From NCBI RefSeq assembly GCF_031450785.1, contig NZ_JARTWB010000001.1, positions 868,001 through 932,000 on the forward strand: DNA of 64,000 bases, in the 5' to 3' direction. This DNA comes from Caballeronia sp. LZ062. GTDB taxonomy: Bacteria; Pseudomonadota; Gammaproteobacteria; Burkholderiales; Burkholderiaceae. Positions 8,165 to 17,057 of this stretch are shown piece after piece. Under the pieces are notes generated by a model. The model ran no database searches and was not told where the DNA came from. It saw only the letters and a list, made by a program, of their open reading frames with translations. The first letter of the stretch is position 1, and every line of letters begins with the position of its first letter. Made by a program: the position numbers and the translations under genes.

Positions 8165-10804
8165 ATGGAACCGCAAGCGCAACAGCTAGAGCCGTGGGGA
8201 AAACTGAGCCGCACCGCCGTCGACTGCATTGGCGAACGCAGCATGCACCCGCTGTACGACCACATGATGGACGTCGCCGCCTGCTTTCTAGCCGCGCTAA
8301 AAGAAGGCACGCGTTTGCGCACCGCCTTCGACACTGTGGCCGGCCGAGTCTTGGGCCAGCAAGACATCGAGCGCCTCGCGGTCTTCGCCTGCCTCCATGA
8401 TTTAGGCAAGGCGAACAGCGGCTTTCAGGCAAAGCGTTGGCAGGGCAACGCGCCGACTGGCTGGCCGTCGCCCGCGGGCCATGGCGTCGAAGTGTTTCTG
8501 CTTTTCTGCGATGACGAGCTCGCTTCATGCTTGCCGCTCGATTCCATCAAAACATGGGGTCCGGGGGCGGATTCGTTGCTGCTGGCGAGCCTTTCGCATC
8601 ATGGCCGTCCCTTGCCGATGCCGCACGGTCAAGACCCGATCATCTGGAAGCCGGTGCGGGACCGCGCAGGCTCCGTTATCTACAGTCCCAAAGAAGCAAT
8701 ACGAAACATCGGCGAACGGTTGCAGCGGGACTTCGCCTGCGCGTTCGATCCCGATGGGAAGCCGTTGCCATCGACTCCAGCCTTCGTTCATCTGTTCGCG
8801 GGCGTCATGCAGTTCGCGGATTGGCTCGGATCACATCCCGGCTTCTTTCCCTTCAGCGATCCCGGCACGCGTCGAACCCGAGCGGAAGCCGAGGAACGCG
8901 CGACGCGTGCCGTATCGACCATCGGCCTCGACGCATGCACCACGCGCATTCGGTTCGTGCAACGCCCGTTGTCGTTCGAGTCCGCGTTCGAAGGCAAAGC
9001 GCCGAGGCCCGTGCAAGCCGCGCTGGGCGACCCTGCGCTCGGACCATTGCTCATCCTCGAATCGGAGACGGGTAGCGGCAAGACCGAAGCCGCGCTATGG
9101 CGCTTCGCTCGGCTCTTCGCTGAGCATAAGGTCGATTCGCTGTATTTCGCGCTGCCGACGCGCGTCGCCGCAGCACAGGTGTACGAACGCGTGCTTAAGT
9201 TCGTGCGCAATCTATGGCCGCTCGATGCGCCCGTTGTCGTTCGCACGCTTCCGGGCTACGAAAGCGCCGACGGCAGCGACAAGATCGCGCTGCCGGACTT
9301 CAACGTGCAATGGTCCGACCATCCCGACGACGCGAAAGCCGCGACGCGCTGGGCGGCGGAGTCGCCGAAGCGCTTTCTCGCGGCCACCATCGCGGTCGGC
9401 ACCATTGACCAAGTACTGCTCGCCGGGCTAATGGTGCGCCACGCACACATGCGTCATGCCTTGCTGAGCCGTTCGTTGCTGGTCGTCGACGAGGTGCATG
9501 CGTCGGACATCTATATGTCGCAACTGCTGGAGCAGGTGTTGAGCGCGCACGTTGGCACGGGCGGCCATGCGTTGCTGTTGTCAGCGACGCTCGGTTCCCG
9601 GCAGCGCACGCGCTGTCAGCAGATCGCGCAGCGCTCGGCGGCGGCGCTCGCTTTGCCGAGCGTGGAACAAGCCTGCGCATTGCCTTACCCCGCGCTGACC
9701 GACGGCGCGAACATCCGTAGCTTGACGGCCAGTGGCGCGTCCAAGACCGTCCACTGGTCCACGCTCGACGCAATGGATGACCACGAGCGCATCGCGCGTT
9801 TGGCGATCGATGCAGCCAGCCGTGGCGCACGCGTGCTGATTGTCCGTAACACGGTCCCGTCGGCCGTCGCGACGCAGCAAGCCATCGAAAGACTCATCGA
9901 CGGTTCGGGCGATCGAGGAATACTGTTCGACCTGAACGGCGTCGTCACGCTGCATCACAGCCGCTTCAGCCGCCAGGACCGTCCGCTGCTGGATGCAGCG
10001 GTGGAGTCGCGCCTCGGCAAGATACGCGCGGCGCTGAAGGGCTGCATCGTGGTCGGCACGCAGACGCTCGAGCAAAGCCTCGATATCGACGCCGATCTGC
10101 TCATCACCGACATCTGCCCGATGGATGTGCTGCTGCAGCGCATCGGCCGTCTGCATCGGCACCAGCGAGATGCGCATGAGCGGCCCGAAGGGTTTCAGCA
10201 CGCGCACGCGTGGGTGTTGACACCAGCAGGTAATTCCTTCGAAACGTATATTCACAAGCCCCGCAATGGACTCGGGCGATCGAAGAACGGCGGCGGCGTG
10301 TACCGCGATCTGCGCATGATCGAAGCCACGCGACGACTCATCGAAGAAGCGCCGTTCCGCGTGATTCCGCGCGATAACCGTCTTCTGGTCGAACGCGCGA
10401 CGCACCCGGACTGTTTGCTTGCGATTCAAAGCGAACTCGGACCCGCGTGGGAAAAGCTCGGTCAACAACTCGAAGGCGGACAAGGGGCGGAGCGGTCTCT
10501 TGCCCGCATGCATTCGCTCGACTACAAGACGCCATTCCTCGACCTTCTGTTTCCGGATGACGAGCGACGCTTGACGACACGGCTTGGCATGGAAGACCGC
10601 CTCATTGAATTCGATCCACCCGTGCCCGGCCCGTTCGGCATCGATGTGCAGCGTATCGCGCTGCGTCATCACATGCTGGACGACGACGTCGATCCAGACG
10701 CGAAACCCTCCGGCATCGGGCTTATTGAGCACGGCTTCGAATTCACGCTCGGCACGAATGTGTTCCGCTATGGCCGCTTCGGCGTCGAGCGCCTGAACGC
10801 ATAG
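8165..10804 (+). CDS. cas3: Type I-E CRISPR-associated helicase/nuclease Cas3
   Basis: This 879-residue protein is Cas3, which is recruited to the target-bound Cascade complex and degrades DNA. The N-terminal HD nuclease domain shows His28 (MHPLYDH), the pair His78-Asp79 (CLHDLGKAN) and Lys82. The SF2 helicase follows: Walker A ETGSGKT near residue 302, DEVH near residue 441, and SATLGS after it. The C-terminal part from about residue 700 is the usual Cas3 accessory region. The length is normal and the frame is intact. It is the first gene of the cas operon; cse1 starts 10 bases after its stop. Confidence 0.97.
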   Translation: MEPQAQQLEPWGKLSRTAVDCIGERSMHPLYDHMMDVAACFLAALKEGTRLRTAFDTVAGRVLGQQDIERLAVFACLHDLGKANSGFQAKRWQGNAPTGWPSPAGHGVEVFLLFCDDELASCLPLDSIKTWGPGADSLLLASLSHHGRPLPMPHGQDPIIWKPVRDRAGSVIYSPKEAIRNIGERLQRDFACAFDPDGKPLPSTPAFVHLFAGVMQFADWLGSHPGFFPFSDPGTRRTRAEAEERATRAVSTIGLDACTTRIRFVQRPLSFESAFEGKAPRPVQAALGDPALGPLLILESETGSGKTEAALWRFARLFAEHKVDSLYFALPTRVAAAQVYERVLKFVRNLWPLDAPVVVRTLPGYESADGSDKIALPDFNVQWSDHPDDAKAATRWAAESPKRFLAATIAVGTIDQVLLAGLMVRHAHMRHALLSRSLLVVDEVHASDIYMSQLLEQVLSAHVGTGGHALLLSATLGSRQRTRCQQIAQRSAAALALPSVEQACALPYPALTDGANIRSLTASGASKTVHWSTLDAMDDHERIARLAIDAASRGARVLIVRNTVPSAVATQQAIERLIDGSGDRGILFDLNGVVTLHHSRFSRQDRPLLDAAVESRLGKIRAALKGCIVVGTQTLEQSLDIDADLLITDICPMDVLLQRIGRLHRHQRDAHERPEGFQHAHAWVLTPAGNSFETYIHKPRNGLGRSKNGGGVYRDLRMIEATRRLIEEAPFRVIPRDNRLLVERATHPDCLLAIQSELGPAWEKLGQQLEGGQGAERSLARMHSLDYKTPFLDLLFPDDERRLTTRLGMEDRLIEFDPPVPGPFGIDVQRIALRHHMLDDDVDPDAKPSGIGLIEHGFEFTLGTNVFRYGRFGVERLNA

Positions 10805-10814
10805 CGCAAGGACG

Positions 10815-12428
10815 ATGACTGACATGAACCTTCACCATCGCTTGCTGAATGACCGCCTGCTGCGTTATCGCGATGCTTTGGGGCACGCGCACGATGCCAC
10901 GCTGCCCGAACTGTTCGTCGCGATGACGGCGGACACCGTGCGCGACTTCCCTGCGCTGCGGCCGCATCAACGGCATCCGTGGCATGCGTTCTTGACCCAA
11001 CTCGCGGCGATTGCGTTGTATGCAGCCGGGCGGGCGGAGCCGTTCCAAACAGCGGACGATTGGCGCGCGGCGCTTCTCGCTTTGACGCCGACCGATTCGG
11101 ATGGCGCGGCGTTCTCGCTCGTTGCGCCTGACGATCGTCCCGCGTTTTTGCAAGCGCCGTGCGCGGCTGGGGAGTCGCGCACCTGGAAGAAAGCGCCGCT
11201 AGTGACGCCCGACGCAATAGACATGCTGATCACTTCGCGCAATCACGACGTGAAAGCCGCTCGCATGACGAACGCGCAGCCGGAGGACTGGGTGTACGCG
11301 CTCGTGAGTTTGCAGACGCAAGAGGGCGTCATGGGCGCCGGCAATTACGGCATTTCACGCATGAACGGCGGTTTGTCCAGCCGACCGGCCTTCGGAGCGG
11401 TTCCGGAGGGCCTCTGGGGCAAGCGGTGGCAGCGGGACACGCGGCGGCTGCTTCACCATCGTCAGAAGATCGTTGACGAGACGGGGCTCAAGGAGGTCGA
11501 CGGACTCGCGCTGGTCTGGACGAAGCCCTGGGACGGCGCGAGCAGTCTATCGTTCAGCGAGCTCGATCCGTTTTACATCGAAGTGTGCCGCCGAGTACGC
11601 CTGGACTTGGCGAATGGAAAGCTGATCGCGCTCACGACGAGTAGCAAGACCACGCGCATCGCAGCCAAAGATCGCTTGGGCGCAACCGGAGATGCCTGGA
11701 CGCCCGTCGCCGTGGTAGGTGGAAAAGCGTTGTCCATCACGGCTACGGGCTTCGATTACAAGCTGATGAGCGACTTGGCGTTCAAGGGCGACTATGCCGA
11801 GACGATCACTCGCAAAATCACGCGCGAGGACGGTGAGAAGGGCATCGTGCTGCTTGCGCAAGCCGTCGCGCGGGGGCAGGGAAAGACAGAGGGCTATCAC
11901 GAACGACGCATGCCCATATCGCGGAGTATGCGCGAGGCGTTCCTGAACGGCCGCATCGATGAACTCGCCCACGCCGCCGACAGGCGTATCAGCGTGATCG
12001 GCGATATGCGTAAAGTGCTATGGGGCGCGCTCTGCTCTTTGTTTGGCAACGGTGAAGACACTGTGCCGGACGACCTGAAGGAAAGGGCGAATCGCTTCGC
12101 GAAGTCATTCGAGCAGGCCGAAGACCGTCGATTCTTTGACGACCTGATCGTGGAATTAGATGGCAACACGTCTGAAGAACGGCAACTCGCGCACGAGCTA
12201 TGGCTCGCGGAACTGGCGGACCGCGCGGAACAGGTGCTGACTCGCGCGTTCGTCGCGGGGCCGCGTGCGAGTACGCGGCGATACCGTGCGCAGAGCACAG
12301 CGCTTTCGCGGTTTCGCGTCAGTATCCATTCAAAGAAGGAACTCCAGACCATGTCGCGCGTGCTGAAGGAACGTGCGCAAGCGCGCAAAGCAGCTATTGA
12401 TTCGGATACGCAAGGACGTGCGATATGA
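10815..12428 (+). CDS. casA: Cascade large subunit Cse1 (CasA)
   Basis: This 537-residue protein is the large subunit of type I-E Cascade, which recognises the PAM and recruits Cas3. Family landmarks are RPHQRHPWHAFLTQLAA in the first 70 residues and MGAGNYGISRMNGGLSSRP near residue 175. A second ATG lies three codons in (10824) and could be the true start. The stop overlaps the cse2 start (ATGA at 12425-12428). No disabling change was seen. Confidence 0.96.
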   Translation: MTDMNLHHRLLNDRLLRYRDALGHAHDATLPELFVAMTADTVRDFPALRPHQRHPWHAFLTQLAAIALYAAGRAEPFQTADDWRAALLALTPTDSDGAAFSLVAPDDRPAFLQAPCAAGESRTWKKAPLVTPDAIDMLITSRNHDVKAARMTNAQPEDWVYALVSLQTQEGVMGAGNYGISRMNGGLSSRPAFGAVPEGLWGKRWQRDTRRLLHHRQKIVDETGLKEVDGLALVWTKPWDGASSLSFSELDPFYIEVCRRVRLDLANGKLIALTTSSKTTRIAAKDRLGATGDAWTPVAVVGGKALSITATGFDYKLMSDLAFKGDYAETITRKITREDGEKGIVLLAQAVARGQGKTEGYHERRMPISRSMREAFLNGRIDELAHAADRRISVIGDMRKVLWGALCSLFGNGEDTVPDDLKERANRFAKSFEQAEDRRFFDDLIVELDGNTSEERQLAHELWLAELADRAEQVLTRAFVAGPRASTRRYRAQSTALSRFRVSIHSKKELQTMSRVLKERAQARKAAIDSDTQGRAI

Positions 12429-13050
12429 ATTCGACAGATACATCGGCCGGTGCGCCGGAACAGTCTGCGGAGCAAGGTGGTGCAGATAATCGGCCCCCCA
12501 GCCTGAGCTACCAGATCGAAGCCATCGCGGCGTTTCTGAAAGACGCCGGCGAGGGCGTCAAGGCATCGAGAACGACCGCGTTGCGCTCGCGCGTCTCGAC
12601 CCGGAAGCCGAGGAACTCACCACCGCGCAAATCGCCGCGCTCACCCACGCAGCGCAGCGCGCGAAGCTCGACACCGTTCACTGGAGTCTCGACCGATGGC
12701 GCCGATGGGCGTTCATCGCATACGGCATCGCACTTGCCGGGCACGATCGCGGCGCGGACAGCGGCGGCATCGGCGCGAATTTTGGCCGACAACTCGCGAC
12801 GGCCGGTGTGTCGGAGGCGCGCGTGACGCGGCTGCTCGACGCGCGGGGATCGGCGTTCTTCCAATTGCTGCGCCGCGTCCTTCGGTTGTTGGCGAGCAAG
12901 AGCGTGAAACCGAACTGGGTCCAACTCGCGAGGCTCGTGCTGAACGAAGGCGCGCGCGATGAGAAGGGACGGCGTATCGCTGAGAAAACTCGCCTTGATA
13001 TCGCGCACGCGTTCTTCTCCGTAAAACCGAGCGAGTCGCGGGACGACTGA
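12425..13050 (+). pseudogene. casB: Cascade small subunit Cse2 (CasB), frameshifted
   Basis: Cse2 forms the dimer that lines the non-target strand in Cascade. The frame opened at 12425 gives a normal start (SLSYQIEAIAAFLKDAGEGVK) but then turns into low-complexity arginine/serine sequence and ends at 12826. The neighbouring frame, from about 12563 to the stop at 13050, continues the family sequence (ENDRVALARLDPEAEEL, HWSLDRWRRWAFIAYG, FFQLLRRVLRLL, WVQLARLVLNEG). One missing base near 12560-12563 explains this; restoring it would give a protein of 208 residues. No slippery sequence is present, so programmed frameshifting is unlikely. Either the gene is broken or the assembly has an indel here. 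Confidence 0.88.
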
Positions 13051-13095
13051 AAACGGGAAGGCTGGCAACAACGTTCGACAGGTTAGGACAAGAAA

Positions 13096-14271
13096 ATGAT
13101 GCATCCGCGTTTCATTCAAATTCACACGCTGCACAGCTATTCTGCGGCGTTGCTCAACCGCGACGACTCCGGCATGGCCAAGCGGCTGCCTATGGGCGAT
13201 GCCATTCGCACGCGCATCTCATCGCAGTGTCTGAAACGGCACTGGCGCGTTGCGGAAGACCGCCATGCGCTGCCGACGCTCGGCGTTCCGATGGCCGTCC
13301 GTTCGCGAGAGACGCTCGCGCTGGTTCGCGACGAGTTGGTCAAAAATGGCGTTCCCGAGGCGCTGGCTCAGACAGCCGTCGAAGCCTTGCGCTTCGGTGG
13401 TCTTTTGGACAAGGCCGGCAAGCCCCGAAAAGGAGACGACGCGGTCAAGACAGGTCAGGCCGTGTTGCTGGGCACGGCGGAAATCAAGTACCTGGTTGAA
13501 CGTTGCACGGCCCTCGCGAACGAGCATCAGGACGAAGACGGCCTCAAGGCGGCCGTCGCGGCGTTTCTGAAGAACGAGTCCGCCAATATCGTCGCGCTCA
13601 AGCACGGCAGCGGTCTCGAATCGGCGCTCTTCGGTCGCATGGTGACCTCCGATGTGCTTGCTCAGCGCGATGCCGCTGTCTACGTCGCGCATGCGTTCAC
13701 GGTACACGAAGCCCAGGTGGAGAACGACTACTTCACCGTCGTGGACGATCTTCTTCGAGAAGCGGGCGAGCAAGGCTCCGCTGGCATCTTCGAAACGGAA
13801 CTGGCATCAGGCCTCTACTACGGCTACGTCGTCGTGGATATCCCGCAACTGGTCGCGAATCTGGAAGGCATCGCCGCAAGCGAGTGCTTCAATGCGTCGC
13901 CGGACCAGCGCGAGCTCGCTTCGCAGGTCGTGCATCACCTGTTGCATCTGATCGCTACCGTCAGCCCCGGCGCCAAGCGCGGATCGACCGCTCCTTTCGG
14001 CTATGCGAATCTCATGCTGGTCGAGACGGGAGATTGGCAACCGCGCAGCCTGAGCGCGGCCTTCGAAACCGCGTTGCCGTTGAAGGGCCATGACATACGC
14101 GACGCCGCAGTCGATCGCATTGCGCGAGAGTTGAAAAAGCACGATGCCGCATACGGCGCGCTGGACCGAGGCTATGTCGCCCTCAACCCCGCCGATATCC
14201 CGAACGCCAAGCACTATTCGCTGGATAAGCTCGCGAACTGGGTGCAGACGCGCATCGTCAACGGTGCGTGA
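13096..14271 (+). CDS. casC: Cascade backbone subunit Cas7e (CasC)
   Basis: This 391-residue protein is the backbone subunit that polymerises along the crRNA in type I-E Cascade. The N-terminus (FIQIHTLHSYSAALLNRDD, then GDAIRTRISSQCLKRHWR) is diagnostic of Cas7e, and PGAKRGSTAPFGYANLM near residue 300 is also typical. The frame is intact and of normal length. It begins 45 bases after the stop of the damaged cse2. cas5 begins two bases after its stop codon. Confidence 0.96.
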   Translation: MMHPRFIQIHTLHSYSAALLNRDDSGMAKRLPMGDAIRTRISSQCLKRHWRVAEDRHALPTLGVPMAVRSRETLALVRDELVKNGVPEALAQTAVEALRFGGLLDKAGKPRKGDDAVKTGQAVLLGTAEIKYLVERCTALANEHQDEDGLKAAVAAFLKNESANIVALKHGSGLESALFGRMVTSDVLAQRDAAVYVAHAFTVHEAQVENDYFTVVDDLLREAGEQGSAGIFETELASGLYYGYVVVDIPQLVANLEGIAASECFNASPDQRELASQVVHHLLHLIATVSPGAKRGSTAPFGYANLMLVETGDWQPRSLSAAFETALPLKGHDIRDAAVDRIARELKKHDAAYGALDRGYVALNPADIPNAKHYSLDKLANWVQTRIVNGA

Positions 14272-14272
14272 C

Positions 14273-15037
14273 ATGCGTCGTCACATGTTGATGCGCCTGC
14301 GTGCGCCGCTCGTCGCGTTCGGAGGCGAGGCGATCGACAGGTACGGTGTGATCCGCGATTTCCCGGCGCTATCGATGGTTACCGGGCTGATCGCGAATGC
14401 ACTCGGCTGGGATCGCGGCGAATGCGAGAAGCACGATCGCCTTCAGACGCGCCTCGTGATGGGGACGCGGCTAGACAATGCCGGCGAGCGGCTTTGCGAC
14501 TTTCAAACGGCTCAGCTTTCGAGGAAAGATAGCGGCTGGACGTGGCGAGGCATTCCCGAGTCGCGCGATGGCGGCGAAGATACCTACAAGAGCCCGCATC
14601 TGCGATACCGCGACTATCACGCCGGGCTCGACGCGCTCGTCGCGGTAAGGCTCGAGCCCGCCGATGAATCGCCCACGCTCGACGACATTGCTCGCGCGCT
14701 TGACCGGCCGCTGCGTCCGCTTTTCATCGGACGCAAGCCTTGCTTGCCATCCACGCGAGTGTTCGCGGGTTTCATCGACGCCGAACATGTGCTCGATGCG
14801 CTGCTGCGCGCGCCGTTGCCTCAAGGCGTCGCCGATGACGCGTTCCGCATGCAGTGGCCGAAAGACGAAGGCACGATGCCCGATGCAAGGACACAGGCCC
14901 ACGACGTCTGCGACGAGCGCAACTGGACGAGCGGCGTGCATGGCGGATGGCGTCCTGTCGTGGAGATGAGCGCTCAGCGGGCATCGTTTCTCGAACATCC
15001 ATCGATATCGCCTGACTTCTCGTATGACCGCGCTTAA
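14273..15037 (+). CDS. casD: Cascade subunit Cas5e (CasD)
   Basis: This 254-residue protein is Cas5e, which caps the 5' handle of the crRNA. After the start it reads MLMRLRAPLVAFGGEAIDRYG and FPALSMVTGLIANALGW, the usual Cas5e N-terminal pattern; GRKPCLPSTRVFAGF lies further on. The start at 14273 was chosen because upstream residues in this frame lie inside cas7 and look unnatural; an ATG at 14285 is also possible. Its end overlaps cas6e by 14 bases. Confidence 0.94.
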   Translation: MRRHMLMRLRAPLVAFGGEAIDRYGVIRDFPALSMVTGLIANALGWDRGECEKHDRLQTRLVMGTRLDNAGERLCDFQTAQLSRKDSGWTWRGIPESRDGGEDTYKSPHLRYRDYHAGLDALVAVRLEPADESPTLDDIARALDRPLRPLFIGRKPCLPSTRVFAGFIDAEHVLDALLRAPLPQGVADDAFRMQWPKDEGTMPDARTQAHDVCDERNWTSGVHGGWRPVVEMSAQRASFLEHPSISPDFSYDRA

Positions 15038-15797
15038 TCTCATTCATTGTCAGCCCGATTCGCACAAGTTCGGGCTGTGGGCATCGCGGCATGGCGTACT
15101 GCCGTCCGGCGGCGATCTCGGTTACGCCTTGCACGCGGCGCTCCAGGCAGTCTTCGGTCCCCTTGCGCCCAAGCCTTTCTATTACCGCGATGCGCGCGCC
15201 GGACTGATCGCCTATTCCTCGCACTCAGCCGACGCGTTGCGTGAGGCGAGCGCACTCTGCGCCGCGCCCGAGCTGGCCGATGCACTCGGCCTCGATGCAG
15301 GCCCGCGTAGCGCCGGCCTCAACATCCGCGCGCTTCCGACGCAATGGCAAGCAGGGCGCGTGCTGGGCTTTGAAGTGCGCGTCCGGCCTACGCGACGCCG
15401 TGAGGACGGTGAGGACGGCGAGAAGAAGAGAGTCCGCGAACGCGACGCGTTCTTGGTCGCTTGCTCGCAAAGGCCCGAAGACGACGATCTGCGGCGCGAA
15501 CTCGTCTATGCCGAATGGCTGAACGAACAGTTCCAATCGACCGGAGCTGCCAGTCTCGTCGAAGCTCGCATGACGCGGTTCCAGCTCACGCCTGTGCTTC
15601 GTCGCACGCAAGCCGTTTCCGGCGACGGCACACCTCGGCAATCGCGTTTCATAGACGGCCCGGACGCGGTGTTCACGGGACACTTGCGTGTCGAGAATGC
15701 CGACGCGTTCGCTCGGTTGCTTGCGCGCGGCGTCGGACGGCATCGCGCGTTCGGGTTCGGCATGTTGGTGCTGAGGCCCGCGTCTATCGACGGTTGA
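15024..15797 (+). CDS. casE: CRISPR RNA endoribonuclease Cas6e (CasE)
   Basis: This 257-residue protein is the Cascade subunit that cuts the repeat RNA at the base of its hairpin. His37 in DLGYALHAALQAVFG is at the position of the usual catalytic histidine, and the C-terminal glycine-rich motif GVGRHRAFGFGML is diagnostic for Cas6e. The three arrays in the window have different loops but keep the same stem, so one Cas6e could plausibly process all of them. It overlaps cas5 by 14 bases and is followed by cas1 after 13 bases. Confidence 0.95.
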   Translation: MTALNLIHCQPDSHKFGLWASRHGVLPSGGDLGYALHAALQAVFGPLAPKPFYYRDARAGLIAYSSHSADALREASALCAAPELADALGLDAGPRSAGLNIRALPTQWQAGRVLGFEVRVRPTRRREDGEDGEKKRVRERDAFLVACSQRPEDDDLRRELVYAEWLNEQFQSTGAASLVEARMTRFQLTPVLRRTQAVSGDGTPRQSRFIDGPDAVFTGHLRVENADAFARLLARGVGRHRAFGFGMLVLRPASIDG

Positions 15798-15810
15798 TCG
15801 CGGGCGCGAG

Positions 15811-16698
15811 ATGCTGAAGGGGCGGCTGGGTCTCGACACGTCGCGCGTGCCGCATGGGGATCGTCATGGGCTGCTGTGGCTCGAGCGCGGCGAACTCAGC
15901 GTCATTGATGGATGCCTGCATTTCACGAGCGGGCAATACGTCGATCAGATTCCGCATCAGTCGGTATCCATGATATTGCTCGGCCCCGGCGGAAGCGTGA
16001 CGCATGACGCACTGCGTTTGCTCGCGCGCCACGGCACGTTGTTGGCGGCAGTTGGGGCGAGCGGAGTGCGCAGTTACACCGCTCTGCCGCTGATGCCGGA
16101 TCGCTCCGATGTCGCGCGCCGGCAAGCCGAGCTTTGGGGCAGCGCGCGCAGACGTCTGGCCGTCGCGCGCCACATGTATGCGCTGCGGTTAGGCGAGGTG
16201 TTGCCGCACCGGGACCTCGATACGCTGCGCGGCATAGAAGGGGCGCGCGTGAAGACCATTTATCGACTGCGCGCACAGCAGTTCGGGATCGACTGGAACG
16301 GACGGCATTACGATCGCGCGAATCCCGAAGCCGCCGATCTCGCCAATCAGGCCATCAATCACGCGGCGACGGCGGTGCAAGCGGCGGCGGCCATCGCCGT
16401 GCAGGCGCTTGCGGCGGTGCCTCGGTTGGGGTTCATCCACGAGGACTTGGGCCAAGCATTCGTCCTCGATATCGCCGATCTTTTTCGCGACGACGTGACG
16501 CTCTCGATAGCCTTTGCCGCGGTCAAGCAGGCCGAGCGTGGCGCGGCGACCATCGACCGGCTCGTCCGACGCGAGGCGGCGCGCGTCTTTCGCAAGCAGC
16601 AAGTGATTCCCGCGATGATTGATCGCATCAAGCAGGTTCTGCGAGTCGACGAGAAGCTGGAGGAGGCGGATGGCGCTAGTCGTAGTGGTGACTCGTGA
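15811..16698 (+). CDS. cas1: CRISPR adaptation integrase Cas1
   Basis: This 295-residue protein is the type I-E Cas1 integrase that inserts new spacers at the leader end of arrays. The metal-binding residues are present: Glu143 (RGIEGARVK), His210 (GFIHEDLGQ), and Asp220 with Asp223 (LDIADLF). The frame is intact and the length normal. It overlaps cas2 by 29 bases. Cas1 needs Cas2 for integration in E. coli, so the damage to cas2 bears directly on whether this protein can still work. Confidence 0.97.
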   Translation: MLKGRLGLDTSRVPHGDRHGLLWLERGELSVIDGCLHFTSGQYVDQIPHQSVSMILLGPGGSVTHDALRLLARHGTLLAAVGASGVRSYTALPLMPDRSDVARRQAELWGSARRRLAVARHMYALRLGEVLPHRDLDTLRGIEGARVKTIYRLRAQQFGIDWNGRHYDRANPEAADLANQAINHAATAVQAAAAIAVQALAAVPRLGFIHEDLGQAFVLDIADLFRDDVTLSIAFAAVKQAERGAATIDRLVRREAARVFRKQQVIPAMIDRIKQVLRVDEKLEEADGASRSGDS

Positions 16699-16967
16699 CG
16701 TGGCGGACCGCTTTCGAGGGTATCTGGCCTCGGTGATGCTCGAGGTGTCGGCTGGCGTGTACGTCGCGCCGCGGATGAACAAAGGCGCGCGAGCGGACGT
16801 GGTCCGTGCTCACCGAGTGGCACGGCGCGGAGCCGAGGGGCAGCGTCGTGATGGTTTGGCGGGAGCTGGATGCGGTCGGGGGAATCGGGATCGCGCAGCT
16901 GGGATCGCCAGCGAGGAAGCTCGTGGATGTGGATGGGATGTATCTGGTCAGGCGGGAAGCGCGTTAG
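16670..16967 (+). pseudogene. cas2: CRISPR adaptation protein Cas2e, frameshifted
   Basis: The gene starts normally (MALVVVVTRDVADRFRGYL, then GVYVAPRMNKG) but the frame breaks at 16784-16790, within AAAGGCGCGC. The correct continuation is in another frame and is fully recognisable: ERTWSVLTEWHGAEPRGSV, VMVWREL, KLVDVDGMYLVRREAR, ending at the TAG 16965-16967. Comparison with the decayed copy at 18131-18370, which has two more bases at this spot, shows that two bases are missing. Restored, the protein would have 99 residues, normal for Cas2e. As it stands the frame runs on to 17044 with unrelated sequence. It may be real inactivation or an assembly error in a GC dinucleotide run. Confidence 0.9.
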
Positions 16968-17057
16968 GCGAGTTGGCAATCGTTCTCTGGAAATTTGGAT
17001 TTTTCGATGGATGGGGGTGGGCGTTTTGTCTTTCCGATCATTGAGTTATGAGGGAGA
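16968..17057 (+). promoter_or_regulatory. Leader of CRISPR array 2
   Basis: This T-rich stretch between cas2 and the first repeat of array 2 is its leader. It contains GGCGTTTTGTCTTT and then GATCATTGAGTTA (17036-17048), nine bases before the repeat. The same two blocks occur at the same distance in the leaders of arrays 1 and 3. The second block fits the IHF consensus (WATCAA-N4-TTR) apart from the first and sixth positions. Confidence 0.8.

Noticed and set aside
12550..12570. Programmed ribosomal frameshifting in cse2
   Set aside because: There is no heptameric slippery sequence at the junction and no obvious downstream structure, so a deletion or sequence error is more likely.
12425..12826. 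A 133-residue protein as the true product of cse2
   Set aside because: After about 46 residues it becomes arginine/serine-rich sequence unlike any Cse2, while the family sequence continues in the next frame.
16619..17044. A 141-residue Cas2 variant with a novel C-terminus reaching into the leader
   Set aside because: The true Cas2 C-terminal half is intact in another frame and ends at 16967. The extension is out-of-frame sequence, and its upstream part lies in cas1.
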